Of a stretch of DNA of 8,560 bases, positions 1-5,992 are shown one piece after another (the first letter of the stretch is position 1; every line of letters starts with the position of its first letter). Where the stretch lies: positions 1-8,560 of the forward strand of contig DATHCB010000039.1 in the NCBI GenBank assembly GCA_035319765.1, in the 5' to 3' direction. This DNA comes from DATHCB01 sp035319765. Lineage in GTDB: Archaea > Thermoproteota > Bathyarchaeia > Bathyarchaeales > SOJC01. A model generated the notes under the pieces. It was not told where the DNA came from and ran no database searches. It saw only the letters and a program-made list of their open reading frames with translations. The translations under genes were made by a program, and so were the position numbers.

Positions 1-584
1 ATGGGCGGATCACTAGATAGTCCAGTTTCCAGCGCGTGAATATGCCTAGTCATGTCTTGATAACAATCTTCCATGCGGTCGAACCCGCTGAAGGCGCCGA
101 ATACGCTAAACCACGGTGTCCAAGCATGTGCAGGGAAGACCATATTCTCTGAAGAAACTTGCATAACTTCCTCGACAAGTTGAGGGGCTGTCATGTTCAG
201 CATGGGCCTGCCGTCTATGGCTAAATCACCATATCGGGTGAGTCGGTCGTTTATTTGCGCTGCCGTTTCCAAGCTTGGCGTCAGGATCACATGATGAACT
301 TTTTTTGCTTCGCCCCTAAAAGTGAAAATTGTGCTAACTTCGTTCGTGATCATAAAATGCATAGGTGATTCCGGCTCGTTCACAGTCTTGTAAAGGCCTG
401 TGCCCTCTATTTTGGCCAAGTCTTGGGTCAATTCTTTGAACCATCGAGGGTGCGTAAAGTCGCCAGTTCCTACCACATCTAATCCTTTGATTCTTGCGAA
501 ACGGGCGATTTCTTTTACGTTCATCTTGGCACTCGTCGCTCGACTGAAGCGACTGTGCATGTGTAAATCGGCAATTACCCTCAT
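1..584 (-). CDS. Endonuclease Q-like PHP-domain DNA repair nuclease (N-terminal part; cut by window edge)
   Basis: I translated this frame by hand: it opens with MRVIADLHMHSRFSRATS and stays open for 194 codons to the window edge, so the C-terminal part is missing. The metal-binding layout of PHP phosphoesterases is visible: HxH at residues 8-10, GDFTHP at 41-46, NE at 81-82, KKVHH at 94-98, PAHAWTPWFS at 151-160 and a closing ALETGLSSDPP at 184-194. This ordered set is typical of the TIGR00375/EndoQ family, which is known to nick DNA 5' of deaminated bases such as uracil and hypoxanthine. The ATG start is supported by a ribosome site (GAGGTGG) 10 nt upstream. It lies downstream of tdh-kbl on the same strand, but a 250-nt gap suggests its own promoter. 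Family assignment is strong; the substrate is inferred from the family. A different PHP enzyme is the main alternative. Confidence 0.88.
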   Translation of the reverse strand, partial: MRVIADLHMHSRFSRATSAKMNVKEIARFARIKGLDVVGTGDFTHPRWFKELTQDLAKIEGTGLYKTVNEPESPMHFMITNEVSTIFTFRGEAKKVHHVILTPSLETAAQINDRLTRYGDLAIDGRPMLNMTAPQLVEEVMQVSSENMVFPAHAWTPWFSVFGAFSGFDRMEDCYQDMTRHIHALETGLSSDPP

Positions 585-594
585 TTTTTGCTCG

Positions 595-601
595 CCACCT
601 C
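595..601 (-). promoter_or_regulatory. Ribosome binding site of the EndoQ-like gene
   Basis: On the minus strand the sequence reads GAGGTGG, followed by a 10-nt spacer and the ATG at 584-582. It is a good match to the 3' end of archaeal 16S rRNA and fixes the start of the EndoQ-like gene, which agrees with the N-terminus expected for the family. Confidence 0.7.
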
Positions 602-647
602 TCTCTTCTGCCCTGCTTGTAATAGATTTTTCCTAGTTCAGGCGACA

Positions 648-657
648 CATAATTATG
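648..657 (-). promoter_or_regulatory. Possible TATA element for the EndoQ-like gene
   Basis: CATAATTATG is a perfect 10-bp palindrome in the 250-nt gap between kbl and the EndoQ-like gene. As a TATA element it would place the transcript start near 626, giving a leader of about 40 nt that includes the ribosome site at 595-601. The match to an archaeal TATA box is loose. I found no RNA gene or convincing small gene in the rest of the gap (585-834), which also holds weak hairpins at 771-786 and 781-800. Confidence 0.3.
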
Positions 658-834
658 ACTACTACGTTTAGCAAAGACGCGTCGCACATCGTCCGGTTAA
701 GTAGCTCGAGAGTTCGCTCAGAGTAGCCTTGGAACTAATCGTGAGCGACTAAATCACTGGGGTGAAGGGTCCGCTTGCAATAGCGGCGGTTTTGGCGCTA
801 ATTTTTTTCCGTACCAAAGTGTAGAAAACTGTGG

Positions 835-2034
835 CTAGATTATGTGGAGTTCTCTTCCTATTTTTTCGAAGGTTCTTATGGCAAAATCTAGGTCTTGTCT
901 GGTTAGTGCGGCGTTCATGATTGTTCTTATTCGTGCTTTGTCTCTGGCAACCATTGGGTACACTATCGGTAGCGCAAACACTCCTTCTTCGAACAAACGT
1001 TGACTCAGCTTTTTCGCGAGGCTACTTTCGCCCACGATTACAGGTGTGATCGGAGTTTGACTGTTCCCGATGTCAAAGCCCAGGTCCTTCATGGTCTTTT
1101 TGAAGTATCTCGTGTGCTCCCATAAAGTACGCACGTGTTGTGGTTCGCTTTCCAATACGTCAACAGCTGCAATGCACGCAGCAGCGACTGCGGGCGGATG
1201 AGACCCACTTAGCAGCCATGTTCTGGACTTGTTGTAGGCGAAATTAAACAGATCTTTTGAGCCTGAAACGTGACCGCCGACTACACCGAACGCCTTAGAA
1301 AAGGTGCCCATCTCCACTTGCACCTTGTCGCGGCTGAGTTTAAAGTGTGAAACAATGCCTCTTCCACCGTCCCCGAGTACGCCTTCACCATGAGCGTCAT
1401 CTACGTACACCATGGCCCCGTGTTCAGCGCTTACCTTGGCAATTTGGTCTAATGGTGCGATGTCGCCATCCATAGAGAATACGCCGTCGGTGATTATCAA
1501 AATTCGCCTGTATGCCGGTACATGCTTTTCTGCCTCATCTAAGACTCGCGCCAAATCTGTCGCGTCAGAGTGTTTGTACACAGCCCTCTCGGCGTGCGAC
1601 AGTCGAACACCATCGATTATGCTGCCGTGGTTGAGTTCGTCGCTGATAATAAGGTCGCCCTTGCCTGCCAGTTGAGGAATCAAACCTGCGTTAGCTGCGA
1701 AACCTGTTTGATAAACAAGCGACGCTTCTGCGTGTTTGAACCGTGCAAGTCGCTTTTCAAGTTCTATGTGTATGTCCATCGTTCCAGCGATGGGCCGTAC
1801 TGAGCCTGAGCCGGCGCCATGAGTTTGTACAGCCTTGATAGCTGCTTCTCTCAATCGTGGGTGGTTGCTTAAGCCTAAGTAATTGTTAGAGCAGAACATT
1901 AAGACTTTTTTTCCGTCTACCGTGCACCACGGCGTGCTCGGACCCTGCAGGATTCGAAGTTTCCAGTCAAGCTCGTTCTTTACTAGATCGTCATATTCTT
2001 CTCGCAGAAAGGCGGTTGGGTCTCGCATTTCCAT
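835..2034 (-). CDS. kbl: Glycine C-acetyltransferase (2-amino-3-ketobutyrate CoA ligase)
   Basis: A fold-type I PLP enzyme of the alpha-oxoamine synthase family, close to the usual 395-400 residues. It cleaves 2-amino-3-oxobutyrate with CoA to glycine and acetyl-CoA in the cytoplasm. Numbering from a possible TTG one codon upstream (2037), visible motifs are FCSNNYLGLSNHP at 48-60, the glycine-rich HGAGSGSVRPIAGT at 73-86, SDELNHGSIIDG at 132-143 with the ring-stacking His137, YVDDAHGEGVLG at 211-222 with the cofactor Asp213 and His216, and GTFSKAFG at 244-251 with Schiff-base Lys248. BioF-type synthases share these motifs, so the family alone is ambiguous. The tdh gene directly upstream on the same strand, making its substrate, favours kbl. 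I chose the ATG at 2034; an adjacent TTG at 2037 has a slightly better spacing (9 nt) to an AGGA at 2047-2050. Confidence 0.9.
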   Translation of the reverse strand: MEMRDPTAFLREEYDDLVKNELDWKLRILQGPSTPWCTVDGKKVLMFCSNNYLGLSNHPRLREAAIKAVQTHGAGSGSVRPIAGTMDIHIELEKRLARFKHAEASLVYQTGFAANAGLIPQLAGKGDLIISDELNHGSIIDGVRLSHAERAVYKHSDATDLARVLDEAEKHVPAYRRILIITDGVFSMDGDIAPLDQIAKVSAEHGAMVYVDDAHGEGVLGDGGRGIVSHFKLSRDKVQVEMGTFSKAFGVVGGHVSGSKDLFNFAYNKSRTWLLSGSHPPAVAAACIAAVDVLESEPQHVRTLWEHTRYFKKTMKDLGFDIGNSQTPITPVIVGESSLAKKLSQRLFEEGVFALPIVYPMVARDKARIRTIMNAALTRQDLDFAIRTFEKIGRELHII

Positions 2035-2143
2035 CAAGCCTTACGGTCCTTTTGCAATTCTTTCTCTTAACTCTTTCTTCCTTTTCTGTAGGAGAATGCT
2101 TACGGAAGTGTGAACTTTGTCATAAAGGATTCTTGTTGAAAGT

Positions 2144-2180
2144 GATTCTCTTCAGCTAGCGGCTCGCGAGAGATGGAATC
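2144..2180. other. Weak imperfect hairpin in the tdh-kbl gap
   Basis: GATTC (2144-2148) and GAATC (2176-2180) form a 5-bp outer stem, and the inner sequence pairs only in part. The surrounding gap (2038-2289, 252 nt) shows no tRNA, no clear TATA box and no open frame with a usable start. The hairpin may be chance and no function is claimed. Confidence 0.15.
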
Positions 2181-2190
2181 CCTCGTACCA

Positions 2191-2207
2191 AAGAAAAACT
2201 CGTTTTT
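2191..2207 (-). terminator. Possible U-rich termination region after tdh
   Basis: On the minus strand this reads AAAAACGAGTTTTTCTTT, about 85 nt past the tdh stop. It contains a run of five T followed by a second T-rich stretch, and 6-bp complementary arms (AAAAAC/GTTTTT) separated by only 2 nt. Archaeal RNA polymerase commonly terminates at U-rich tracts, so tdh and kbl may be partly separate transcripts. The evidence is compositional only. Confidence 0.25.
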
Positions 2208-2289
2208 GATTGACACATAAGGCAAGATCAACAAAAACATGGAGAGGATACGCGACTTGAGAGAGATTCTGACTCTAGTCGGTCAAGAA

Positions 2290-3279
2290 CTACGGTTTTC
2301 CTTTCACTAGACGCTCTGTCAGTTTTTCAATCATATCTTTCGTCATTGATGCCAAGTCATACGTCGGCTTCCAGCCCCACTGTCTACGCGCTGCGTTATC
2401 ATCCACTGACATAGGCCAGGAGTCCGCAATCTTTTGTCGAAAGTCTGGCTTGTATTCGCACTCAAAAGTCGGAATATGCTTCTTAATCTCAGTCGCGAGT
2501 TCTCCAGCGGAGAAACTCATTCCGGTCACGTTGTAGCTGGTTCGAATTTTGATCTCAGTCGCGTTAGCCTTCATCAGGTCTATTGTCGCTTTTATGCAGT
2601 CTGGCATGTACATCATTGGCAGAACCGTGTCCTTCTTTACGAAGCACGTGTAACGCTTCCTCTTAATGGCTTCATAAAATATCTCCACGGCATAGTCTGT
2701 GGTTCCTCCTCCAGGAAGCGTCTCGCTGCTTATAATGCCCGGATAACGCACGCTTCGCACGTCCAAACCAAACCGCGTAAAATAATAATTACATAAGAGT
2801 TCGCCGGAGACTTTCGTCACGCCATACATGGAATGAGGGATTAGAACAGCATCTTGAGGTGTGTTAATCCGTGGTGCGTCTGGACCGAAGGCAGCGATAG
2901 AGCTGGGCCAAAAGACTCTGGCAATTCCCTGTTCTCTTGAAACTTCGAGAATGTTGTAAAGCCCCTCCATGTTCACTTCCCAGGCCAGCTGTGGTTTTTC
3001 TTCGCCAACAGCTGAGAGAACTGCAGCAAAATGATAGATAGTGTCAATGTCATATTCCTTCACGATTTCTTTAATGTTCTCTTTGTTCGTCGTGTCAACA
3101 TACTCAAAAGGGCCAGTTTCAGAGAGTTTTTCGCTGGGCTTTCTCTTGTGTCCCGCTGCAACTACATTATTTTTGCCGTGTTCCTTTCGCAGTTCCATGG
3201 CTAGTTCAGACCCTATTTGCCCAGTTGCGCCCGTAACTAGGATTCGACTGGTGCTTCTTTTCAAAGTTGACACGCTCAT
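2290..3279 (-). CDS. tdh: L-threonine 3-dehydrogenase, SDR (NAD-dependent epimerase-like) type
   Basis: Oxidises L-threonine to 2-amino-3-oxobutyrate with NAD+, feeding the enzyme encoded just downstream. It belongs to the extended short-chain dehydrogenase family, not the zinc-dependent TDH family. The Rossmann motif GATGQIG is at 17-23, an acidic DTT at 62-64 follows the third strand, the active-site serines lie in PSSIAAFG at 125-132, and the YxxxK pair is Tyr152/Lys156. Signatures typical of SDR-type TDHs are also present: RYPGIIS at 178-184, PGGGTTDYAVEIFYEA at 189-204, MYMPDCI at 223-229 and SWPMSVDDNAARRQWGW at 287-303. Its length of 329 residues is normal. The ATG at 3279 has no ribosome site, but a TATA element about 35 nt upstream predicts a very short leader. 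A UDP-sugar epimerase is the alternative, and the TDH-specific motifs argue against it. Confidence 0.93.
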   Translation of the reverse strand: MSVSTLKRSTSRILVTGATGQIGSELAMELRKEHGKNNVVAAGHKRKPSEKLSETGPFEYVDTTNKENIKEIVKEYDIDTIYHFAAVLSAVGEEKPQLAWEVNMEGLYNILEVSREQGIARVFWPSSIAAFGPDAPRINTPQDAVLIPHSMYGVTKVSGELLCNYYFTRFGLDVRSVRYPGIISSETLPGGGTTDYAVEIFYEAIKRKRYTCFVKKDTVLPMMYMPDCIKATIDLMKANATEIKIRTSYNVTGMSFSAGELATEIKKHIPTFECEYKPDFRQKIADSWPMSVDDNAARRQWGWKPTYDLASMTKDMIEKLTERLVKGKP

Positions 3280-3310
3280 CCGCTAAAGGAAAACGATGTT
3301 AGGGTTCTGT

Positions 3311-3320
3311 AAGATATAAG
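3311..3320 (-). promoter_or_regulatory. TATA element of tdh
   Basis: The minus strand reads CTTATATCTT here, preceded by an A-rich stretch (TAAAAATT) that could act as a BRE. A transcript start about 26 nt downstream falls near 3290, leaving only about 10 nt before the tdh ATG at 3279. No Shine-Dalgarno sequence lies in that stretch, so short-leader or near-leaderless translation is likely. Confidence 0.6.
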
Positions 3321-3327
3321 AATTTTT

Positions 3328-3343
3328 AGGTGAATGAGCACCT
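3328..3343. promoter_or_regulatory. Palindrome between divergent promoters (possible operator)
   Basis: AGGTG-AATGAG-CACCT: 5-bp arms around a 6-nt spacer. It sits between the tdh TATA element (3311-3320) and the weaker TATA candidate for the NAD-kinase gene (3346-3353), a place where a bound regulator could affect both. The arms are short, so chance is a real alternative. Confidence 0.3.
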
Positions 3344-3345
3344 TT

Positions 3346-3353
3346 CAAATATG
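3346..3353 (+). promoter_or_regulatory. Possible TATA element of the NAD-kinase gene
   Basis: CAAATATG lies 50 nt before the TTG start at 3403. A transcript start near 3376 would give a leader of about 27 nt containing a weak GAGAGTG (3388-3394) 8 nt before the start. The match is weak, and a TCATTA/TAATGA inverted repeat (3358-3363 and 3378-3383) lies just downstream. Confidence 0.3.
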
Positions 3354-3402
3354 CTAATCATTAACCCCCAATATCGGTAATGACTGCGAGAGTGCTGGTA
3401 AC

Positions 3403-4524
3403 TTGAAACTTGGCTTCCTCATCAACCCGATTGCAGGGATGGGTGGAAAGGTTGGGCTAAAGGGCACAGACAATATCGCAGGGAACGCCATAAGAATGGG
3501 CGCAAAACCCATAGCCCCAGCACGAGCCAGAGAGTTTCTCAATCGACTAAAAACTCTTGAATTTAAAGAACAATTAGAAATCATAACTTGTCCAGCTTCT
3601 ATGGGTCAAGAAGAGGTTGAAGCGGCAGGTTTTTCGGCTGAGGTTCTACGAATGGGATTGAAGTCTAAAACCACTGCCGATGATACAAAGAATGCAGTTA
3701 GGTTAATGGCGGAAAAGAAAGCAGACATCGTCGTTTTTGTGGGCGGCGATGGCACTGCGCGAGACATTTTGGATGCTTTACTTAACGTCAAGATTGACGT
3801 GCCAGTTTTGGGGGTCCCTTCGGGTGTAAAAATGTATAGCGGGATTTTTGCAGTAAATCCCTCGGATGCTGCTGTGGTCGTGGAAGCCTTCGCCAAAAAA
3901 GAAGCGGAACTCACGGAATTCGAAATCATGGACACGAATGAAGCTGGGATAAGACGGGATCAGTTTAATGTGCGTCTCTATGGATTCTTAAGCGGTCCAT
4001 CTCTTTCCATGCGAATCCAAGGGAGCAAACAGATTTCAGCGGAAACTTTAGACGAGCACGAGAACCAGTTGGCGATAGCGCGCTTTATCGTGGAGAGTAT
4101 GAATTCGGATGGCACGTATATTCTCGGTCCGGGCACAACTGTAAAGTGCGTTGCGGACTTGTTGGGCGTAGAAAAAACTCTGCTGGGCGTTGACCTTTAC
4201 AAGAAAGGCAAACTGGTCAGAGACGTAAACGAGGCAAAACTGCTTAACTTAATTGAGAGTTGGCGAAACACTTGGATTATTCTTTCTCCTATTGGGAGAC
4301 AAGGCGTACTCTTCGGCCGAGGTAATCAGCAAATAAGTCCAGAGATAATAAGACACATTGGCAAAGAGAGAATTATTGTGGGTGCCACCCCAAGCAAGTT
4401 GCGGGGCATTGAGAGCGGCGTTCTGCGTGTTGACACTGGCGTAGGTCAGGTAAACGATATGCTGCGTGGCTATATGCGAGTGGTGACGGACTACAAGGAA
4501 TGGAGACTTGTTCGGGTCCAATAG
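3403..4524 (+). CDS. Archaeal ATP-NAD kinase (COG3199 type)
   Basis: Phosphorylates NAD+ to NADP+ using ATP (the family is also annotated as possibly polyphosphate-dependent). The opening KLGFLINPIAGMGGKVGLKG at residues 2-21 and the kinase motif VGGDGTARDI at 113-122 mark the NAD-kinase/diacylglycerol-kinase-like fold. GVPSGVKMYSGIFAVNP at 137-153 and GPGTTVKC at 242-249 followed by LLGVDLY at 260-266 are typical of the archaeal long form. Its 373 residues fit that branch, which is longer than usual bacterial NadK. The start is TTG: an in-frame stop lies at 3355-3357, there is no ATG between it and 3403, and the family N-terminus begins exactly here. It is divergent from tdh. Whether ATP or polyphosphate is the donor cannot be read from the sequence. 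Confidence 0.88.
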   Translation: MKLGFLINPIAGMGGKVGLKGTDNIAGNAIRMGAKPIAPARAREFLNRLKTLEFKEQLEIITCPASMGQEEVEAAGFSAEVLRMGLKSKTTADDTKNAVRLMAEKKADIVVFVGGDGTARDILDALLNVKIDVPVLGVPSGVKMYSGIFAVNPSDAAVVVEAFAKKEAELTEFEIMDTNEAGIRRDQFNVRLYGFLSGPSLSMRIQGSKQISAETLDEHENQLAIARFIVESMNSDGTYILGPGTTVKCVADLLGVEKTLLGVDLYKKGKLVRDVNEAKLLNLIESWRNTWIILSPIGRQGVLFGRGNQQISPEIIRHIGKERIIVGATPSKLRGIESGVLRVDTGVGQVNDMLRGYMRVVTDYKEWRLVRVQ

Positions 4525-4534
4525 TTCAAGATAA

Positions 4535-4542
4535 TTAATATA
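4535..4542 (+). promoter_or_regulatory. TATA element upstream of the small membrane-protein gene
   Basis: TTAATATA lies 11 nt after the NAD-kinase stop. A start of transcription about 26 nt downstream (near 4565) gives a leader of about 19 nt that contains the AGGAG at 4571-4575 and ends at the TTG at 4584. The consistent spacing of all three elements makes this one of the better promoter candidates in the window. Confidence 0.5.
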
Positions 4543-4570
4543 GTTTAATCGCAATTAACACCGTTTTCTC

Positions 4571-4575
4571 AGGAG
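4571..4575 (+). promoter_or_regulatory. Ribosome binding site for the small gene
   Basis: AGGAG with an 8-nt spacer to the TTG at 4584. It is a near-ideal Shine-Dalgarno and is the main support for translation of the 88-codon frame. Confidence 0.55.
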
Positions 4576-4583
4576 CGAAGGGA

Positions 4584-4850
4584 TTGAAAAAACCACAAAC
4601 CGACGCCGAAGGTCTCGAAGTTGAGAAGGCAGTTGCGGTTGCTCGGGAAGGAACCAAAGTGATCCGCCGCGAAACTAAGATCAATATCCAAAGGAGCAGA
4701 AGAAATTTGGAACGATCAGTCAAATATAAGAGAATGACTGGAACAGTAATTGTGTTGAGTTTATGCTTTATTTGCATAAACGTCTCTGTGCGATTTGCAG
4801 ATGGTGGTAAACAATATTGTCACGGTCTTCACGCAGGGTCGTCTCCATAA
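4584..4850 (+). CDS. Small hypothetical protein with one C-terminal membrane segment
   Basis: I do not recognise this 88-residue protein. Residues 1-50 are charged and probably helical, with a basic cluster (RSRRNLERSVKYKR, 37-50) directly before a hydrophobic stretch TGTVIVLSLCFICINVSV (52-69). A short tail of about 19 residues follows. By the positive-inside rule the N-terminus would be cytoplasmic, a tail-anchored-like layout. Support for a real gene is an AGGAG 8 nt before the TTG start, a TATA element at the right distance, ordinary-looking codons in the first half, and its position between two plus-strand genes. Against it: no known family, an unusual start codon, and a hydrophobic segment that coincides with an inverted repeat and a possible promoter for the next gene. 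It overlaps the aminotransferase by 34 nt. Confidence 0.5.
   Translation: MKKPQTDAEGLEVEKAVAVAREGTKVIRRETKINIQRSRRNLERSVKYKRMTGTVIVLSLCFICINVSVRFADGGKQYCHGLHAGSSP
4759..4781. repeat. 8-bp inverted repeat, possible operator or hairpin before the aminotransferase gene
   Basis: GTTTATGC (4759-4766) and GCATAAAC (4774-4781) are perfect complements separated by TTTATTT. The AT-rich centre could serve as a TATA element: 26 nt downstream is about 4793, leaving a leader of about 24 nt with the GGTGG at 4803-4807 and the TTG at 4817. A dimeric regulator bound here would cover that promoter. It could equally be an RNA hairpin 21 nt before the ribosome site. Confidence 0.45.
4803..4807 (+). promoter_or_regulatory. 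Ribosome binding site of the aminotransferase gene
   Basis: GGTGG, 9 nt before the TTG at 4817, inside the end of the small gene. It supports the TTG start over the internal ATG at 4871, which would remove the conserved IKPSGIRR segment. Confidence 0.55.
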
Positions 4851-5980
4851 AGCCTTCGGGAATTAGAAGGATGCTCGAATGCTCGGCTGGAATGAAGAAC
4901 TTGGTTCACTTGGAGCAGGGAGAGCCTGACTTCACGACCCCGAAGCACATTGTTGATGCGGCTTCTAAGGCTGCGCGAGACGGTTTCACGCATTATACCG
5001 AGGTTGACGGAACCTTAGAACTGCGTCAAGCTGTTGCTGAGAAGCTTAGGAATGAAAACGCGATTGACATGGACCCGAAAACTGAGGTAACCATTACTTC
5101 TGGCTCTCAAGAAGCCATGCTCATAACCGCCTTAGGATTTCTAAATCCTGGCGACGAAGCTCTGATTCTTGACCCGTACTATCCTGCATATTTTGAGGAC
5201 ACGTTCATAGCTGAAGCAACGCCCGTAACAGTTCCGCTTGATGAAAAAAGCAACTATCATGTAGAAGTCGAAGCCCTAGAAGAGAGAATAACAGAAAAGA
5301 CGAAGCTCATTTGGATGTGCAACCCGTGCAACCCAAGTGGTCACGTGTTCTCAAAAAAGGATCTGGAGAATGTTGCCGAAGTAGCGCAAGAACATGACCT
5401 AATAGTATTCGCGGATGAAATATACGAAAAACTAGTCTATGACGATGCAAAGCATTTGTCCATCGGTTCGCTTAAAGGTATGGAAGACAGAACGATCACA
5501 GTGAACGGTTTCTCAAAAGCGTATGCAATGACTGGCTGGAGAATCGGCTATGTGGTGGCCGCGAAGAAGCTTTCCGATACCTTACGCAAACTGCATTACT
5601 ACGCCGTCTTATGCCCAAACGCAATATCTCAGAAAGCAGCCGTTGCTGCGCTCACAGGGCCACAAGATTGTGTTCGAGAAATGTTGAGAGAATATGGTAG
5701 AAGAAGAAGGCTCATAATCGATGAGCTTAACCTAATTAAATCTGCACCGTTCGTTGTGCCAACGGGTGCTTTTTATGTTTTTCCGAATTTCTCCAGTTTC
5801 GAAAAGTCTGATGAGGCTCTGGCTCAGCGTCTACTAATGGAAGCAAGAGTGGTCACTGTGCCTGGATCCAGTTTCGGAACAAGTGGTGAGGGGCATTTGC
5901 GAATGTCATACTCTGTTTCCTTCGAACAAGCCAAAGAAGGAATGGAGCGCGTAAGGATGTGCCTAAACTGCAAAATCTAG
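4817..5980 (+). CDS. Class I/II PLP-dependent aminotransferase (aspartate aminotransferase-like)
   Basis: Transfers an amino group between an amino acid and a 2-oxo acid in the cytoplasm, using PLP. Motifs in order: IKPSGIRR at 11-18, LEQGEPDF at 32-39, the phosphate-binding SGSQEA at 95-100, NPCNPSG at 169-175 with cofactor Asn172, FADEIYEKLVYD at 198-209 with Asp200 and Tyr203, GFSKAYAMTGWRIGY at 231-245 with Schiff-base Lys234, and LRMSYS at 361-366 with the substrate-carboxylate Arg362. All key residues are present, and 387 residues is normal for this group (COG0436). The specific substrate cannot be assigned. The TTG start is preferred because the first 18 residues match the family N-terminus and a GGTGG lies 9 nt upstream. 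It overlaps the preceding small gene by 34 nt and converges on the aconitase-X cluster with a 12-nt gap. Confidence 0.9.
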   Translation: MSRSSRRVVSIKPSGIRRMLECSAGMKNLVHLEQGEPDFTTPKHIVDAASKAARDGFTHYTEVDGTLELRQAVAEKLRNENAIDMDPKTEVTITSGSQEAMLITALGFLNPGDEALILDPYYPAYFEDTFIAEATPVTVPLDEKSNYHVEVEALEERITEKTKLIWMCNPCNPSGHVFSKKDLENVAEVAQEHDLIVFADEIYEKLVYDDAKHLSIGSLKGMEDRTITVNGFSKAYAMTGWRIGYVVAAKKLSDTLRKLHYYAVLCPNAISQKAAVAALTGPQDCVREMLREYGRRRRLIIDELNLIKSAPFVVPTGAFYVFPNFSSFEKSDEALAQRLLMEARVVTVPGSSFGTSGEGHLRMSYSVSFEQAKEGMERVRMCLNCKI

Positions 5981-5992
5981 ACTGTGTTCCGT

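Noticed and set aside
334..687. A 117-codon minus-strand frame overlapping the start of the EndoQ-like gene.
   Set aside because: It is out of frame with the PHP motifs, and most of its length reads the EndoQ-like codons in the wrong frame, giving an Arg-rich product. The EndoQ frame has the motifs and the ribosome site.
660..770. Possible tRNA or C/D box RNA in the gap before the EndoQ-like gene (GTTCG and CTGA-like strings).
   Set aside because: No GGTTCRA T-loop with acceptor pairing, and no RTGATGA box paired with CTGA at the usual distance on either strand.
781..808. A plus-strand hairpin (TAGCG/CGCTA) followed by a run of seven T, resembling an intrinsic terminator.
   Set aside because: No plus-strand gene precedes it, the stem is only 5 bp, and both neighbouring genes are on the minus strand.
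2102..2125. A seven-codon ATG frame (MTKFTLP) before kbl as a possible leader peptide.
   Set aside because: It has only two threonines, no ribosome site and no attenuator-like hairpins; this mechanism is not expected in archaea.
2041..2151. A 36-codon minus-strand frame in the tdh-kbl gap, in frame with kbl and ending at a TAA just before it (contains LLQKRKKELRERIAKGP).
   Set aside because: It has no ATG, GTG or TTG start, and kbl already has a complete family N-terminus, so it is neither an extension nor a supported small gene.
3606..3935. A 109-codon frame antisense to the NAD kinase.
   Set aside because: Ser/Thr/Ala-rich shadow with no motifs, opposite the conserved GGDGT region.
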